From the NCBI RefSeq assembly GCF_005377625.1, contig NZ_CP040098.1:930001-994000 (forward strand): 64,000 bases of DNA, read 5' to 3'. The notes beneath the pieces are model-generated. The model did no database searches and was not told the origin of the DNA. It saw only the letters and a list, made by a program, of their open reading frames with translations. Within the stretch, counting starts at the first letter, position 1. Each line of letters starts with the position of its first letter. This stretch comes from Desulfoglaeba alkanexedens ALDC (GTDB lineage: Bacteria; Desulfobacterota; Syntrophobacteria; Syntrophobacterales; DSM-9756). Of this stretch, positions 16,937 through 25,487 are shown one piece after another. The position numbers and the translations under genes are program-made.

Positions 16937-17220
16937 CTGGGTTCCAGCCTCCCTTTCAGGTCGATACACTGGCGGCTTTGCGGCTCCCCTTCCGGAGACT
17001 CAGCGGCCGGTCTCGTTCCGACACGAATGGCGGCCAGGAAGCCAGGCCCAAGCGTTCGCCCCACACGGCCGTCAGGTGAGCGCCCGAAAAGGCTTCCCGC
17101 ACGGTATTGATCCGCCAGCCCAACAAGGCTCACAACAAGAGAAGCGACGATTCGCTGATGAGTCGGCATGAAGAAACCTCATTAGGGCCCGAGTTCCATG
17201 AGCTTGTTTTCGACAAGCCC

Positions 17221-17652
17221 TCACATGGTGTACACCTTGCTCCCATTGATGACCGTAACGCCGTTGGCCATGAGCACCTTCACGGCCTCGTCCAGGTTGT
17301 CGAACCGGAAGATGATCACCGCGTTGTTGCCGCTTTGCTGGACGAAGGCGTACATGTACTCCACATTGATGCCCGCCTTTCGAAGCGTTTCCAGAATCTT
17401 GTGCAACCCTCCCGGCCGGTCCTCCACTTCCACCGCCACCACGTCGGTCTTCCCCACGGTAAACCCGTTGCTCCGAAGGACTTCCTTCGCCTTCTGCGTA
17501 TCGTTCACAATGAGCCGCAGGATACCGAAGTCCGAAGTGTCGGCCAGGGAAAGCGCCCGGATGTTCACGCCCGCTTCGCTGAGGATCCGGGTCACCTCGG
17601 CCAGGCGGCCCGCCTTGTTTTCCAGAAAAACCGAGATCTGTTCGACTCGCAT
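17221..17652 (-). CDS. Tandem ACT-domain protein
   Basis: A 143-aa protein made of two ACT repeats (residues 1-70 and 72-143): [22 protein letters not shown] and [31 protein letters not shown], each with the Gly-rich ligand loop. ACT pairs bind amino acids and control enzymes or transcription. It lies 27 bp after the phenylacetate-CoA ligase gene and shares its ribosome-site spacing, so it is in the same operon; the same ligase/ACT pair is common in anaerobes that degrade aromatic amino acids through aryl-pyruvate oxidoreductases. AAGGAGG lies before the ATG. Confidence 0.9.
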   Translation of the reverse strand: MRVEQISVFLENKAGRLAEVTRILSEAGVNIRALSLADTSDFGILRLIVNDTQKAKEVLRSNGFTVGKTDVVAVEVEDRPGGLHKILETLRKAGINVEYMYAFVQQSGNNAVIIFRFDNLDEAVKVLMANGVTVINGSKVYTM

Positions 17653-17679
17653 GGTGAACCTCCTTCACCGCCCGGGGGG

Positions 17680-18981
17680 TTAGAGCCTTCGGTTGTCGAT
17701 CACCCGTTTGGCTTTTCCTTCGCTTCGTGCAATAGTTTTGGGCTCCACGAGTTTCACCTTAGCAGAAATTCCCAGGTATTCTTTAATGTTTTTGGCTATG
17801 GTCTTTTCCAGCACCTGGAGCTTCTTGATCTCATCGGAAAAGGCCTGTTCGCCCACCTCCACCATCACCGTGAGCATGTCCAGGGTCCCTTCGCGATCCA
17901 CCACCAGCTGATAGTGAGGCTCCACGCCTTCGATTTCCATGAGCACGCTTTCGATCTGAGACGGAAAGACATTGACGCCGCGGATGATCAGCATATCGTC
18001 GGTCCGGCCGCTCACGCGCCTCATCCGCACGTGGGTTCGCCCGCACACGCACGGTTCCGGGTTGATGGACGTGACGTCCCGGGTGCGGTAACGGATCACG
18101 GGAAACGCCTCCTTGGTGATCGACGTGAACACCAGTTCGCCCATCTCGCCGTGTGGCAGCACCTCTCCCGTTTCCGGATGAATGATCTCGGCGATGAAAT
18201 GGTCTTCGAAGATATGGAGGCCGCTCTTGGCTTCGATGCATTCGACCGCAACCCCCGGGCCGATGACTTCGCTCAGCCCATAGATGTCGAGGGCGGCGAG
18301 ATGCAGCTTCCTTTCGATTTCCGAGCGCATTTCCTCGGACCAGGGTTCCGCTCCGAAAATCCCCGATTTGAATTTCAATTCCCTGAAATCCACGCCCATC
18401 TCTTCGGCCACCTCCGCAAGGTGCAGCGCGTAAGATGGCGTGCAGGTGAGAATCGTCGCGCCGAAATCCTTCATGATCATGATCTGTCGCTTGGTGTTCC
18501 CGCCGGAAATGGGGATGACCGAAGCGCCGAGCCGCTCGGCCCCGTAGTGTACTCCAAGTCCTCCGGTGAAGAGGCCGTAGCCGTAGGCGTTATGGATGAT
18601 GTCGCCCCGGTTGGCGCCGGCCGCCGCCAGGCAGCGCGCCATGAGCTCCGCCCAGGTCTGGATGTCCCTGGCCGTGTAGCCCACCACCGTGGGTTTCCCC
18701 GTGGTCCCGGAAGAGGCGTGAATGCGGACCACATTGTCCATGGGAACGGCAAAGAGCCCGAAGGGATAGTTGTCGCGAAGGTCCTGTTTGGTGGTGAACG
18801 GCAACCGGCGGAGATCATCCAGGCTCTGAATATCGGAAGGCTTGACCCCCGCCTCGTCGAACCTCGCGCGATAAAAGGGAACCGTGGCGTAGACACGCTG
18901 CAAAGTGTTCTGAAGCCGCCGCATCTGAATGGCTTCGAGCGCTTCGCGGGGCATGGTTTCATACTCGATGTTGAGAATCAT
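17680..18981 (-). CDS. paaK: Phenylacetate-CoA ligase
   Basis: A 433-aa AMP-forming ligase that activates phenylacetate or a related aryl acid to its CoA ester. Seen: the AMP-binding P-loop [14 protein letters not shown] (about residues 91-104), [10 protein letters not shown] (A5-like motif), the YRTRDV motif, [16 protein letters not shown] hinge, and the C-terminal lysine region [10 protein letters not shown]. Length is normal. In anaerobes this type works with indolepyruvate/phenylpyruvate:ferredoxin oxidoreductases, which may be elsewhere in the genome. It is the first gene of an operon with the ACT protein. The long leader upstream contains two terminators and mutually exclusive pairings, so its transcription is probably attenuated. 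Confidence 0.93.
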   Translation of the reverse strand: MILNIEYETMPREALEAIQMRRLQNTLQRVYATVPFYRARFDEAGVKPSDIQSLDDLRRLPFTTKQDLRDNYPFGLFAVPMDNVVRIHASSGTTGKPTVVGYTARDIQTWAELMARCLAAAGANRGDIIHNAYGYGLFTGGLGVHYGAERLGASVIPISGGNTKRQIMIMKDFGATILTCTPSYALHLAEVAEEMGVDFRELKFKSGIFGAEPWSEEMRSEIERKLHLAALDIYGLSEVIGPGVAVECIEAKSGLHIFEDHFIAEIIHPETGEVLPHGEMGELVFTSITKEAFPVIRYRTRDVTSINPEPCVCGRTHVRMRRVSGRTDDMLIIRGVNVFPSQIESVLMEIEGVEPHYQLVVDREGTLDMLTVMVEVGEQAFSDEIKKLQVLEKTIAKNIKEYLGISAKVKLVEPKTIARSEGKAKRVIDNRRL

Positions 18982-19056
18982 GGCATTCGCGCTCCTTGTT
19001 CAAAAGGTGTGGATGGGGACTCGTCACCCGGGAAGTCAAGACCCGGCCCGCTTACC

Positions 19057-19089
19057 AAAAAGGGCCGGGTTCGAAAGCTCACGGCCCTT
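19057..19089 (-). terminator. Second terminator-like hairpin in paaK leader
   Basis: On the minus strand: AAGGGCCG, 14-nt loop, CGGCCCTT followed by TTT. Its 3' arm can instead pair with 19041-19049, so it may also be switchable. The U-run after the stem is short. Confidence 0.6.
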
Positions 19090-19094
19090 GAAAG

Positions 19095-19134
19095 AAAAAA
19101 CGGCCATGGGTTCCTTTTGCGTCTACCCATGGCC
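19095..19134 (-). terminator. Intrinsic terminator 1 in paaK leader
   Basis: On the minus strand: GGCCATGGGT, 13-nt loop, ACCCATGGCC, G, then TTTTTT. A perfect 10-bp stem followed by a U-run, about 115 bp before the ligase start. Confidence 0.85.
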
Positions 19135-19316
19135 GATGTGAGCGTCGAAAAACCGGTTTTGCCTACATGGACCGCCCACGGGTAGACTTCCTAAACAAGA
19201 AGCCCCCGAAAAACCCAAAAAAGGCATCGCGGCAAAACCGATCGCGCATCCTGATTCCTTCGCCTCGTCCCGTCATTCCCAAAACACCGGAGAAGCCGAG
19301 GCACCGTCCGAGCCGT

Positions 19317-19346
19317 TGCATAGCGGATCCGTCACGGCTTTGTCAA
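19317..19346 (-). promoter_or_regulatory. Sigma-70-type promoter candidate for the paaK leader
   Basis: On the minus strand TTGACA (plus 19341-19346), 18-bp spacer, TATGCA (plus 19317-19322). The -35 is perfect and the -10 is moderate. It would give a leader of about 330 nt. Confidence 0.5.
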
Positions 19347-19388
19347 GGAAAACGAAACCTTTTCCCAAACCTCCGGCCCTCGTTTCCG

Positions 19389-20138
19389 TCACGAAGCCGC
19401 CTCTTCCCCGGTTTCCCCCGAAGAGGACCCCGAAGACACCTCCCGGCGCAGCCGGGCGATGGTCTCGTCCAGGAGATCTTCACCGGGGTAAAAGCCCGAG
19501 GTCTCGGCCGCCTTTTCGTAAAATTCCAGAGCCTCGGCGGTTTCGCCCTTCTCCTCAAGGATCTTCCCCACGTGCCAAAGGGCTTCCCGCCGCATCTCCG
19601 CAGGCGCCGACTCGGAAAGCAGCCGCCAGGAAGCGATGGCTTCATCCTTCCGGTCCAAGGCTTCCAGCGTGAGCCCCATCTGGTAGCGGACCAAAAGATC
19701 GGTTCCGGCCTTCCCGTCGGCTTCCTTCAGCGCCCGCTTCTGCCATTGCAGCGCATCGTCGTACCGACCGGCTTCAAAACACAGGCGGCTCAAGTCCACC
19801 AGTGCGTTGCGTGCGGCCCGCGTTCCTGAGTTTGCCGCGACGAACCCCTCCAGTTCCCGAATCAGCTCATCCCTGCGGGCTTCCGCAGCCTCCGGCCCCG
19901 CCGCGTCGGCCCATTTTTGGAAAATCTCCGTGTATTCCGTGAGCGCCCGCCGCTCCCCGGCACTGTCGTAAACCCCGTAACCCCAAGAAATCAGAAGCAC
20001 CGCGACGATGCCGGCCAGAAATCCGCCAAGCACCCTGAGGTGCTCCGTCACCCAGAGCTGAAGGCGCTCTATCATTCCCGGAATATCGTCCGCTTTCCTG
20101 GTTGCGCCTTTTGGAACCTTGATCCGTTTGGCCGCCAA
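19389..20138 (-). CDS. Single-pass TPR protein (YfgM-like)
   Basis: A 249-aa protein with a basic N-terminal segment, one transmembrane helix (residues about 38-58, LGGFLAGIVAVLLISWGYGVY) and a periplasmic tail built of helical TPR-like repeats (for example NALVDLSRLCFEAGRYDDALQW, QMGLTLEALDRKDEAIASW, HVGKILEEKGETAEALEFYEKA). This is the layout of YfgM/tetratricopeptide assembly factors that bind periplasmic clients or the Sec translocon. It ends in a Ser/Gly/Glu tail. Start is TTG at 20138 with GGAGG 9 bp before it. Confidence 0.8.
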   Translation of the reverse strand: MAAKRIKVPKGATRKADDIPGMIERLQLWVTEHLRVLGGFLAGIVAVLLISWGYGVYDSAGERRALTEYTEIFQKWADAAGPEAAEARRDELIRELEGFVAANSGTRAARNALVDLSRLCFEAGRYDDALQWQKRALKEADGKAGTDLLVRYQMGLTLEALDRKDEAIASWRLLSESAPAEMRREALWHVGKILEEKGETAEALEFYEKAAETSGFYPGEDLLDETIARLRREVSSGSSSGETGEEAAS

Positions 20139-20274
20139 GTGAATTCACCTCCGGTGCTTCGGTTTCCGCGGCATGCCACCGCTTATGAGCGCCTCAAAAC
20201 GCGGCTACTGATAACAGACGCCCCAGAGGGCGTCAAGCAAACAGACGGTCGCCTCCCGCAGAAGATTTCGTGAG

Positions 20275-20301
20275 TTGACAAGTCCGGCGCGCTTCTTTAA
20301 T
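20275..20301 (+). promoter_or_regulatory. Promoter candidate for pyrR
   Basis: TTGACA at 20275-20280 and TTTAAT at 20296-20301 with a 15-bp spacer (TTAATG one or two bases later gives a longer spacer). It lies about 50 bp before the attenuator hairpin. Confidence 0.5.
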
Positions 20302-20329
20302 GAAGTGTTAGATGTTACTGATGGATTCG

Positions 20330-20383
20330 GATCGAACCCCCGAGAGGGCAAAAGGGGTGCCTCGAAGGCGCCCCTTCCTTTTT
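20330..20383 (+). terminator. PyrR-type attenuator and terminator
   Basis: AAGGGGTGCC (20352-20361), loop TCGAA, GGCGCCCCTT (20367-20376), then CC and five T residues (20379-20383): a 10-bp stem with one wobble. Just before it, ACCCCCGAGAGGGCAAAAGG (from about 20336) resembles the anti-antiterminator loop to which PyrR-UMP binds. This fits self-control of pyrR by transcription attenuation. Confidence 0.7.
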
Positions 20384-20418
20384 CACCCGCGTACGGCGGC
20401 GCGCATTGGAGCTGCACC

Positions 20419-20970
20419 ATGCAGGAAACGGACAAGCGTTTGATCATGGGCCCGGAAGACATGGGTCGAACTCTAAAGCGACTGGCTTCGGAAATCGTGG
20501 AACAGGCCGATCATCCGGAAAATCTGGTGCTGGTCGGGATTCACACCGGAGGCGTCTACCTGGCCAGACGCCTCCGTGCCATCCTGGAACGGGATTTCCA
20601 GCTGGCACTCCCCATGGGGACCCTGGACATCACCCTCTACCGGGACGACTGGACCCGCCTGCACCACCATCCCGTAGTCCGCTCCACCAACCTGCCCTTT
20701 TCCATGGACGACAAAGACGTGGTCCTGGTCGATGACGTGCTCTATACAGGCCGGACCATCCGGGCCGCCCTGGACGCGCTCATCGACTACGGAAGGCCCA
20801 GCCGCGTCCGCGTGGCGACCTTGGTGGATCGCGGCAACCGGGAACTGCCCATCTGCAGCCAGTTCGTGGGCATTCAGCTGGACACGCTTCCGGAAGAACA
20901 GGTGAACGTACACTTCAAGGAAAAAGACGGCGAAGACCGAGTGATCCTCGAATGCGCCTCGGCGGCCTGA
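20419..20970 (+). CDS. pyrR: Bifunctional pyr attenuator / uracil phosphoribosyltransferase
   Basis: A 183-aa protein. It binds pyr leader RNA when UMP is plentiful and also makes UMP from uracil and PRPP. Seen: VGIHTGGVYLARRL near the N-terminus, the DITLYRDDW flap, the PRPP loop VVLVDDVLYTGRTIRAAL and the closing LVDRGNRELPI strand, all as in Bacillus-type PyrR. Length is normal. It is not followed by other pyrimidine genes, so it would act on distant targets and on its own leader, where a terminator hairpin and a PyrR-site-like sequence are seen. ATG at 20419 follows GGAG by 8 bp. Confidence 0.95.
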   Translation: MQETDKRLIMGPEDMGRTLKRLASEIVEQADHPENLVLVGIHTGGVYLARRLRAILERDFQLALPMGTLDITLYRDDWTRLHHHPVVRSTNLPFSMDDKDVVLVDDVLYTGRTIRAALDALIDYGRPSRVRVATLVDRGNRELPICSQFVGIQLDTLPEEQVNVHFKEKDGEDRVILECASAA

Positions 20971-21032
20971 CGGTCCCGTCCCCGTCCGGCCGCCGCCCCT
21001 CGAACATCTCCTCGAAACCTCAGCCAGGGCCG

Positions 21033-21500
<468 letters not shown>

Positions 21501-21631
21501 AACCGAAGCCGGCGCCGCGGCTCCGGCCACTTCAGCCAGGTTCTGCGTACAGCGAAGAGCCAGGCGGACGCCGCACCATTTCTTCACTTGAACAGGAAAT
21601 CGTTTCGTGTTAGACAGGAGCCACTATTGAC

Positions 21632-21708
21632 GCGGGAGTAGCTCAGCTGGCTAGAGCATCAGCCTTCCAAGCTGAGGGTCGCGGGTTCGAAGCCCGTCTC
21701 CCGCTCCA
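21632..21708 (+). tRNA. tRNA-Gly (anticodon TCC)
   Basis: 77 nt including encoded CCA. Acceptor stem GCGGGAG with CTCCCGC, D-arm GCTCAGCTGGCTAGAGC, anticodon arm CAGCC TTCCAA with anticodon TCC, T-arm GCGGGTTCGAAGCCCG C, then T and CCA. It lies 150 bp after element B. Confidence 0.97.
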
Positions 21709-21755
21709 GCCAATCCACCACTCAGAGGGTCAGCCATAGAAGGAATCTAGGAGCT

Positions 21756-21843
21756 TGTCCGAGAATGCCGATTTTGGCCGTTTTGGGTACGCTAAGTGTG
21801 CGAAATTGCGTTGCCCCAAAGGTTGATTCTTAGTTCTCGGACA
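21756..21843. repeat. Short inverted-repeat unit near the usp genes
   Basis: TGTCCGAGAA (21756-21765) and TTCTCGGACA (21834-21843) form a perfect 10-bp terminal inverted repeat around a 68-bp centre. The right half is included in the duplicated usp block and recurs at 22954-22963. It may be a tiny MITE-like unit or a transcript-end hairpin for the usp gene. Confidence 0.5.
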
Positions 21844-21848
21844 CGGCC

Positions 21849-22811
21849 CTAGCTCACCACCCAGACGGCCTTGTCCCGGGCCATATGGACAACCTTGCTG
21901 CTCACCCGCCCTATGAAGAATTCTTCCACCCGGGACAGCCCCCGCCGCCCCACCACGATGGTGCTGAAATTCCTCGCGCGGGCTTCTTCGACGATGGACA
22001 CCGCCCGACTGGCCGCCCCGGTCAACAGCTTGGTTTCGATCCGCTCGGCCGGAATCCCGGCTTCTTGGAGCCGAGAGCGGGCGGTATCAAAGACCGTGTG
22101 CATGTGCTGCTTGGCGCGTTCGAATTCTTCCTGAACCTTCCCGATCCAGTCCCGATGTTCCCCGGGGGAGAAAAAGAGTCCATACCCTTGCAGCAAGGAC
22201 TCCACTCCTCGAATCACGTGGAACAGCATGATGCGCGCCTCGGTGCCCCCAAACATCCGGCCGGCGTATTCCACGGCCTTCATGGCGCCTTCGGACGCAT
22301 CGAGGGCCACCACGGCTCCTTCGCCCCGCTGGTATTCCCCGACGATCCAAAGCGGGATGTTCATCAGGCACGCCAGGAGCTTCTGGACGACGCTTCCCAG
22401 GACGAGGTCCTGGATGTTGCTCATCCCCCGCCGACCCACGGCCACCGCATCGTAGCCCTTCTCCGCCTCGAAGACGATATCGCGAGCGATCCCCACCTCG
22501 CGCTCGCGGCTTTCCGCCCTCACGGCATCTTCGGGAAATCCCCTGTCCGCCAGAAGCTTTTTCGCCTTGGCCAGGTACTCTTCCATGCCCGCCCGCTGGC
22601 CGATCTCCCACGCTCGCACGGAAGCCAGCCGCGGACGGAACGCCGGATTGCCTTCGATGTCCCGGAAGTTTTCCGGGATGGAAGTTACCACGTGAAAGAG
22701 CGTCACTTCCAGCCGGTCCGGCGGCAGCAGCTCGCTCACGTAACGAACCGCTTCGAAGGAACCCTGCGAACCATCCACCGCCACGAGCACTCTCTTTTTG
22801 CTTTCGTCCAT
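21849..22811 (-). CDS. Tandem-domain universal stress protein, copy 1
   Basis: A 320-aa cytoplasmic protein with two UspA domains (residues about 1-150 and 160-320). Seen: VLVAVDGSQGSFEAVRYVSELLP at the start and, in the second half, VVALDASEGAMKAVEYAGRMFGG, plus the nucleotide-loop motifs VGRRGMSNIQDLVLGSVVQKLL and VGRRGLSRVEEFFIGRVSSKVVHMA. UspA domains of this kind bind ATP and act in stress survival; a specific partner is unknown. The next copy, 158 bp upstream on the same strand, differs at about 28 of 320 residues, so this is a recent tandem duplication. Confidence 0.92.
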   Translation of the reverse strand: MDESKKRVLVAVDGSQGSFEAVRYVSELLPPDRLEVTLFHVVTSIPENFRDIEGNPAFRPRLASVRAWEIGQRAGMEEYLAKAKKLLADRGFPEDAVRAESREREVGIARDIVFEAEKGYDAVAVGRRGMSNIQDLVLGSVVQKLLACLMNIPLWIVGEYQRGEGAVVALDASEGAMKAVEYAGRMFGGTEARIMLFHVIRGVESLLQGYGLFFSPGEHRDWIGKVQEEFERAKQHMHTVFDTARSRLQEAGIPAERIETKLLTGAASRAVSIVEEARARNFSTIVVGRRGLSRVEEFFIGRVSSKVVHMARDKAVWVVS

Positions 22812-22881
22812 GAGCGCCTCTCCTTTTCGAGATCAAGACCCTGCCACCACTGGTGGGGCGGTCTTGGCCGCTAAGGAGGCC

Positions 22882-22939
22882 TTTGTAGGAGCGGCGTTGG
22901 CCACGATTCGGGTCGCCGGCAAGCCGGCTTCTACACAAG
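22882..22939. repeat. REP-like degenerate pair between usp copies
   Basis: TTTGTAGGAGCGGCGTTGGC and GCCGGCAAGCCGGCTTCTAC facing each other; a decayed version of the REP pair at 6753 and 13509. Confidence 0.75.
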
Positions 22940-22968
22940 GGCCCTGAAACGGATTCTCGGACACGGAC

Positions 22969-23931
22969 CTAGCTCACCACCCAGACGGCCTTGTCCCGGG
23001 CCATGTGGACAATCTTGTTGCTCACCCGCCCTATGAAGAATTCTTCCACCCGGGACAGCCCCCGCCGCCCCACCACGATGGTGCTGAAATTCCTCGCGCG
23101 GGCTTCTTCAACGATGGCCACCGCCCGACTGGCCGCCCCGGTCAACAGCTTCGTTTCGATCCGCTCGGCTGGAATCCCGGCTTCTTGGAGCCGAGAGCGG
23201 GCGGTATCGAAGACCGTGTGCATGTGCTGCTTGGCGCGTTCGAATTCTTCCTCAGCCTTCTCGATCCAGTCCCGCTGTTCCCCTGGGGCGAAAAAGCGTC
23301 CGTACCTCTGCATCAAGGACTCCACTCCTCGAATCACGTGGAAAAGCATGATGCGCGTCTCGGTGCCCCCGAACATCCGGCCGGCATATTCCACGGCCTT
23401 CATGGCGCCTTCGGACGCATCGAGGGCCACCACGGCTCCTTCGCCCCGCTGGTATTCCCCGACGATCCAAAGCGGGACGGTCACCAGGCGCGCCAGGAGC
23501 TTGTGGACGACGCTTCCCAGGACGATATCCTGGATGTTGCTCATCCCCCGCCGACCCACGGCCACCGCATCGTAGCCCTTCTGCGCCTCGAAGACGATAT
23601 CGCGAGCGATCCCCACCTGACGCTCGCGGCTTTCCGCCGTCACGGCATCTTCGGGAAATCCCCTGTCCGCCAGAAGCTTCTTCGCCTTGGCCAGGTACTC
23701 TTCCATGGCCGCCCGCTGACCGATCTCCCACGCTCGTACGGAAGCCAGCCGCGAACGAAACGCCGGATTGCTTTCGATATCCCAAAAGCTTTCCGGAATG
23801 GAAGTAGCCACGTGAAAGAGCATCACTTCCAGCCGGTCCGGCGGCAGCAGCTCGCTCACGTAACGAACCGCTTCGAAGGAACCTTGCGAACCATCCACCG
23901 CCACGAGCACTCTCTTTTTGCTTTCGTCCAT
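22969..23931 (-). CDS. Tandem-domain universal stress protein, copy 2
   Basis: A 320-aa double UspA protein, the upstream partner of the duplication. It keeps the same start region and both nucleotide loops (VGRRGMSNIQD and VGRRGLSRVEEF). Most of the roughly 28 differences from copy 1 cluster in three stretches: residues about 37-60, about 170-180 (HKLLARLVTVPLW against QKLLACLMNIPLW) and about 235-260 (RYGRFFAPGEQRDWIEKAEEE against GYGLFFSPGEHRDWIGKVQEE), so the copies may be diverging at a partner or ligand surface. AGGAGAGGCGCCC precedes the ATG. Confidence 0.92.
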   Translation of the reverse strand: MDESKKRVLVAVDGSQGSFEAVRYVSELLPPDRLEVMLFHVATSIPESFWDIESNPAFRSRLASVRAWEIGQRAAMEEYLAKAKKLLADRGFPEDAVTAESRERQVGIARDIVFEAQKGYDAVAVGRRGMSNIQDIVLGSVVHKLLARLVTVPLWIVGEYQRGEGAVVALDASEGAMKAVEYAGRMFGGTETRIMLFHVIRGVESLMQRYGRFFAPGEQRDWIEKAEEEFERAKQHMHTVFDTARSRLQEAGIPAERIETKLLTGAASRAVAIVEEARARNFSTIVVGRRGLSRVEEFFIGRVSNKIVHMARDKAVWVVS

Positions 23932-24174
23932 GGGCGCCTCTCCTTTTCGAGATCAAGACCCTGCCACGGCCTTCTTTCGTTCAGCCCTTCGCCATGTCCC
24001 GAGAAACCGTCGATACCGCCCGGAAACACACTCCGCTCCGCCGGCCGTACCTGCAAAGCCGGCCGCCGCTCGATCAACCACGAGAGCTCTTCGCACATTA
24101 CGCGAAACCGGAGCCTTTTGTCATTCCCGTCCGTTCGGGGCGAGAACCAGAACGAGGGAGGAAACCCCACGAGC

Positions 24175-25476
24175 TCAACGGGATCCCTCCGTCCCGGTTT
24201 CCCGGCACGCAGCGTCGAGCTGTTTCGAAATGGAGAAGAAGAAGGTGGTTCCCCTGCCCGGCTCCGATTCCACCCAGACTTCTCCGCCATGCCTCTTGGC
24301 CACCTCCTTCAGGATGGCGAGCCCCAGCCCCGTTCCTTCCACACCTTTTGCGGCACCGCGATGAAATGGCTGGAAGAGCCGCGCCCTTTGGTCTTCACGG
24401 ATGCCCGCACCATCGTCGGAAATCGCCAAGATGTAGCTCCTTTCGTCTTCACGCCACTCGAACCGGATCTCCCTGAGCTCCTCGCCGCCGTGCTTCAAGG
24501 CGTTGTCGATGAGGTTTTGCACTGCCCGGGTAAGGAGCATCTCGTCGCCCACCACCTCGGGAAGAACCTGAGGCTCGACCCAACGAACTCCCCGCTCTCT
24601 TATCCTTATGGAAAATTCGTCCCGAAGCCCGCTCAACACCGACTTCAAACAAACCTTCCGCATGGGCCGAGGCACTTCCCGGGCGGTGATGTAGGTGTTG
24701 ATCTGCTCGACCAGGGTCACAATCCTTTCCGCCGCCTTGAGGATCTGGTCGCAATAGAGGCGCCCCGTTTCATCCAGGCTTTCCCCGTAACGGGTCTTCA
24801 GCCTCTTCGTCAGGCCGTAAAGGCCCACCGCCGGGCTCTTCAAATCGTGACTCACCGAATAGGCGAAGAACTTGATGGTCTCCCTTTGCTCCCGCACTTT
24901 GTCCAACTTGGCGCTCAATTCCCGCATGATCCTGGCATTGGCGACGGCGGCGCCGATCTGATGCCCCATCACCATGAGCAGGTCGATCTTTTCCGAATCC
25001 AGTTCGAAAAACCCCCGAGACGACAGATTCATTACGCCCTCCACCCTGTCCAGGACAATCATGGGCACGCACACAACAACCTTCAATCCTTTACTGCTAA
25101 GGAGTGCGGCCCTTTCCCGGTCGGTCAGGTCCGAAACGTTCTGAGCGATTAAGCAACGGTTTCGAGCAGACCGTCCGGAGAACCCTTCGTCCATGCGTAC
25201 GATTTCCAGGCCGGCGGGATCCAGCCCCCGGCTGGCTTTCAGCACCAAAGTGTTCGTTTCCGAATCCAAGAGGTACAGACGTGCGGTATCCAGTTGGAAA
25301 TGGCCGCAGACGACTTCCAGCGCTTCGTGGAGCAGCTCGCCGAGATCCGTCGCTCCGGCAAGAACGTTGCTCAGGCGAAGCAGGACCGAAAGGGCGGCGT
25401 TTCTCTCGGTCAACCGACTTTCGTCGAAGGCCACCGTAACGATGTCCCTGGTACCAGGGGGTTTTGGAGCGGCCAT
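24175..25476 (-). CDS. GAF-domain sensor histidine kinase
   Basis: A 433-aa cytoplasmic kinase with no membrane segment. Seen: a GAF domain (residues about 25-200, with DTARLYLLDSETNTLVLKASRG and VCVPMIVLDRVEGVMNLSS), a short coiled coil, the phosphoacceptor box SVSHDLKSP, and ATPase motifs NLIDNALKHGG, DDGAGI and GTGLGLAI. The kinase core is close to that of the kinase at 11112-13064 (both share the KFFAYSV.HDLKSPA.G.YGL stretch pattern). It starts 12 bp after the PEP-synthase-like gene, so the two are co-transcribed. ATG at 25476 has GGAG 7 bp upstream. Confidence 0.92.
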   Translation of the reverse strand: MAAPKPPGTRDIVTVAFDESRLTERNAALSVLLRLSNVLAGATDLGELLHEALEVVCGHFQLDTARLYLLDSETNTLVLKASRGLDPAGLEIVRMDEGFSGRSARNRCLIAQNVSDLTDRERAALLSSKGLKVVVCVPMIVLDRVEGVMNLSSRGFFELDSEKIDLLMVMGHQIGAAVANARIMRELSAKLDKVREQRETIKFFAYSVSHDLKSPAVGLYGLTKRLKTRYGESLDETGRLYCDQILKAAERIVTLVEQINTYITAREVPRPMRKVCLKSVLSGLRDEFSIRIRERGVRWVEPQVLPEVVGDEMLLTRAVQNLIDNALKHGGEELREIRFEWREDERSYILAISDDGAGIREDQRARLFQPFHRGAAKGVEGTGLGLAILKEVAKRHGGEVWVESEPGRGTTFFFSISKQLDAACRETGTEGSR

Positions 25477-25487
25477 CCATCGTCTCC

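Larger units (their letters stand above)
18982..19316 (-). promoter_or_regulatory. Leader RNA of the paaK operon with alternative structures
   Basis: No gene is assigned here. On the minus strand, between the promoter candidate and the ligase start, segment 19174-19187 (GTCTACCCGTGGGC as RNA sense) can pair with 19121-19134 (GGCCATGGGTAGAC), while 19125-19134 is also the 5' arm of a perfect 10-bp terminator stem with 19102-19111. The two pairings exclude each other. A second terminator (19060-19089) also overlaps an alternative stem, 19062-19070 with 19041-19049. This is the design of an attenuator, possibly a riboswitch. An in-frame 50-codon ORF (ATG at 19130) ends exactly on the ligase start as ATGA and may be a leader peptide or chance. 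Confidence 0.55.
21834..23967. repeat. Tandem duplication of the usp block (two ~1014-bp units)
   Basis: Bases 21834-22847 and 22954-23967 align without gaps at an offset of 1120, covering each usp gene, its ribosome site (CTCTCCTTTTCGAGATCAAG on the plus strand) and the TTCTCGGACACGG tail. The 106 bp between units is unique and carries a REP-like pair. Confidence 0.9.

Noticed and set aside
18978-19130. A 50-codon ORF before paaK as a firm leader-peptide gene
   Set aside because: It overlaps two terminators and has Phe and Trp codons, but the Phe codons come from the U-runs of the terminators. It has no clear ribosome site. Mentioned only as a possibility.
17107-19185. A 692-codon plus-strand frame opposite paaK and the ACT gene
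   Set aside because: Antisense shadow; the minus-strand proteins have intact family motifs.
18982-19316. T-box riboswitch in the paaK leader
   Set aside because: I see no T-box consensus or specifier-loop pattern on the minus strand.
23005-25152. A 715-codon plus-strand frame opposite usp copy 2 and the GAF kinase
   Set aside because: Antisense shadow spanning two genes on the other strand.
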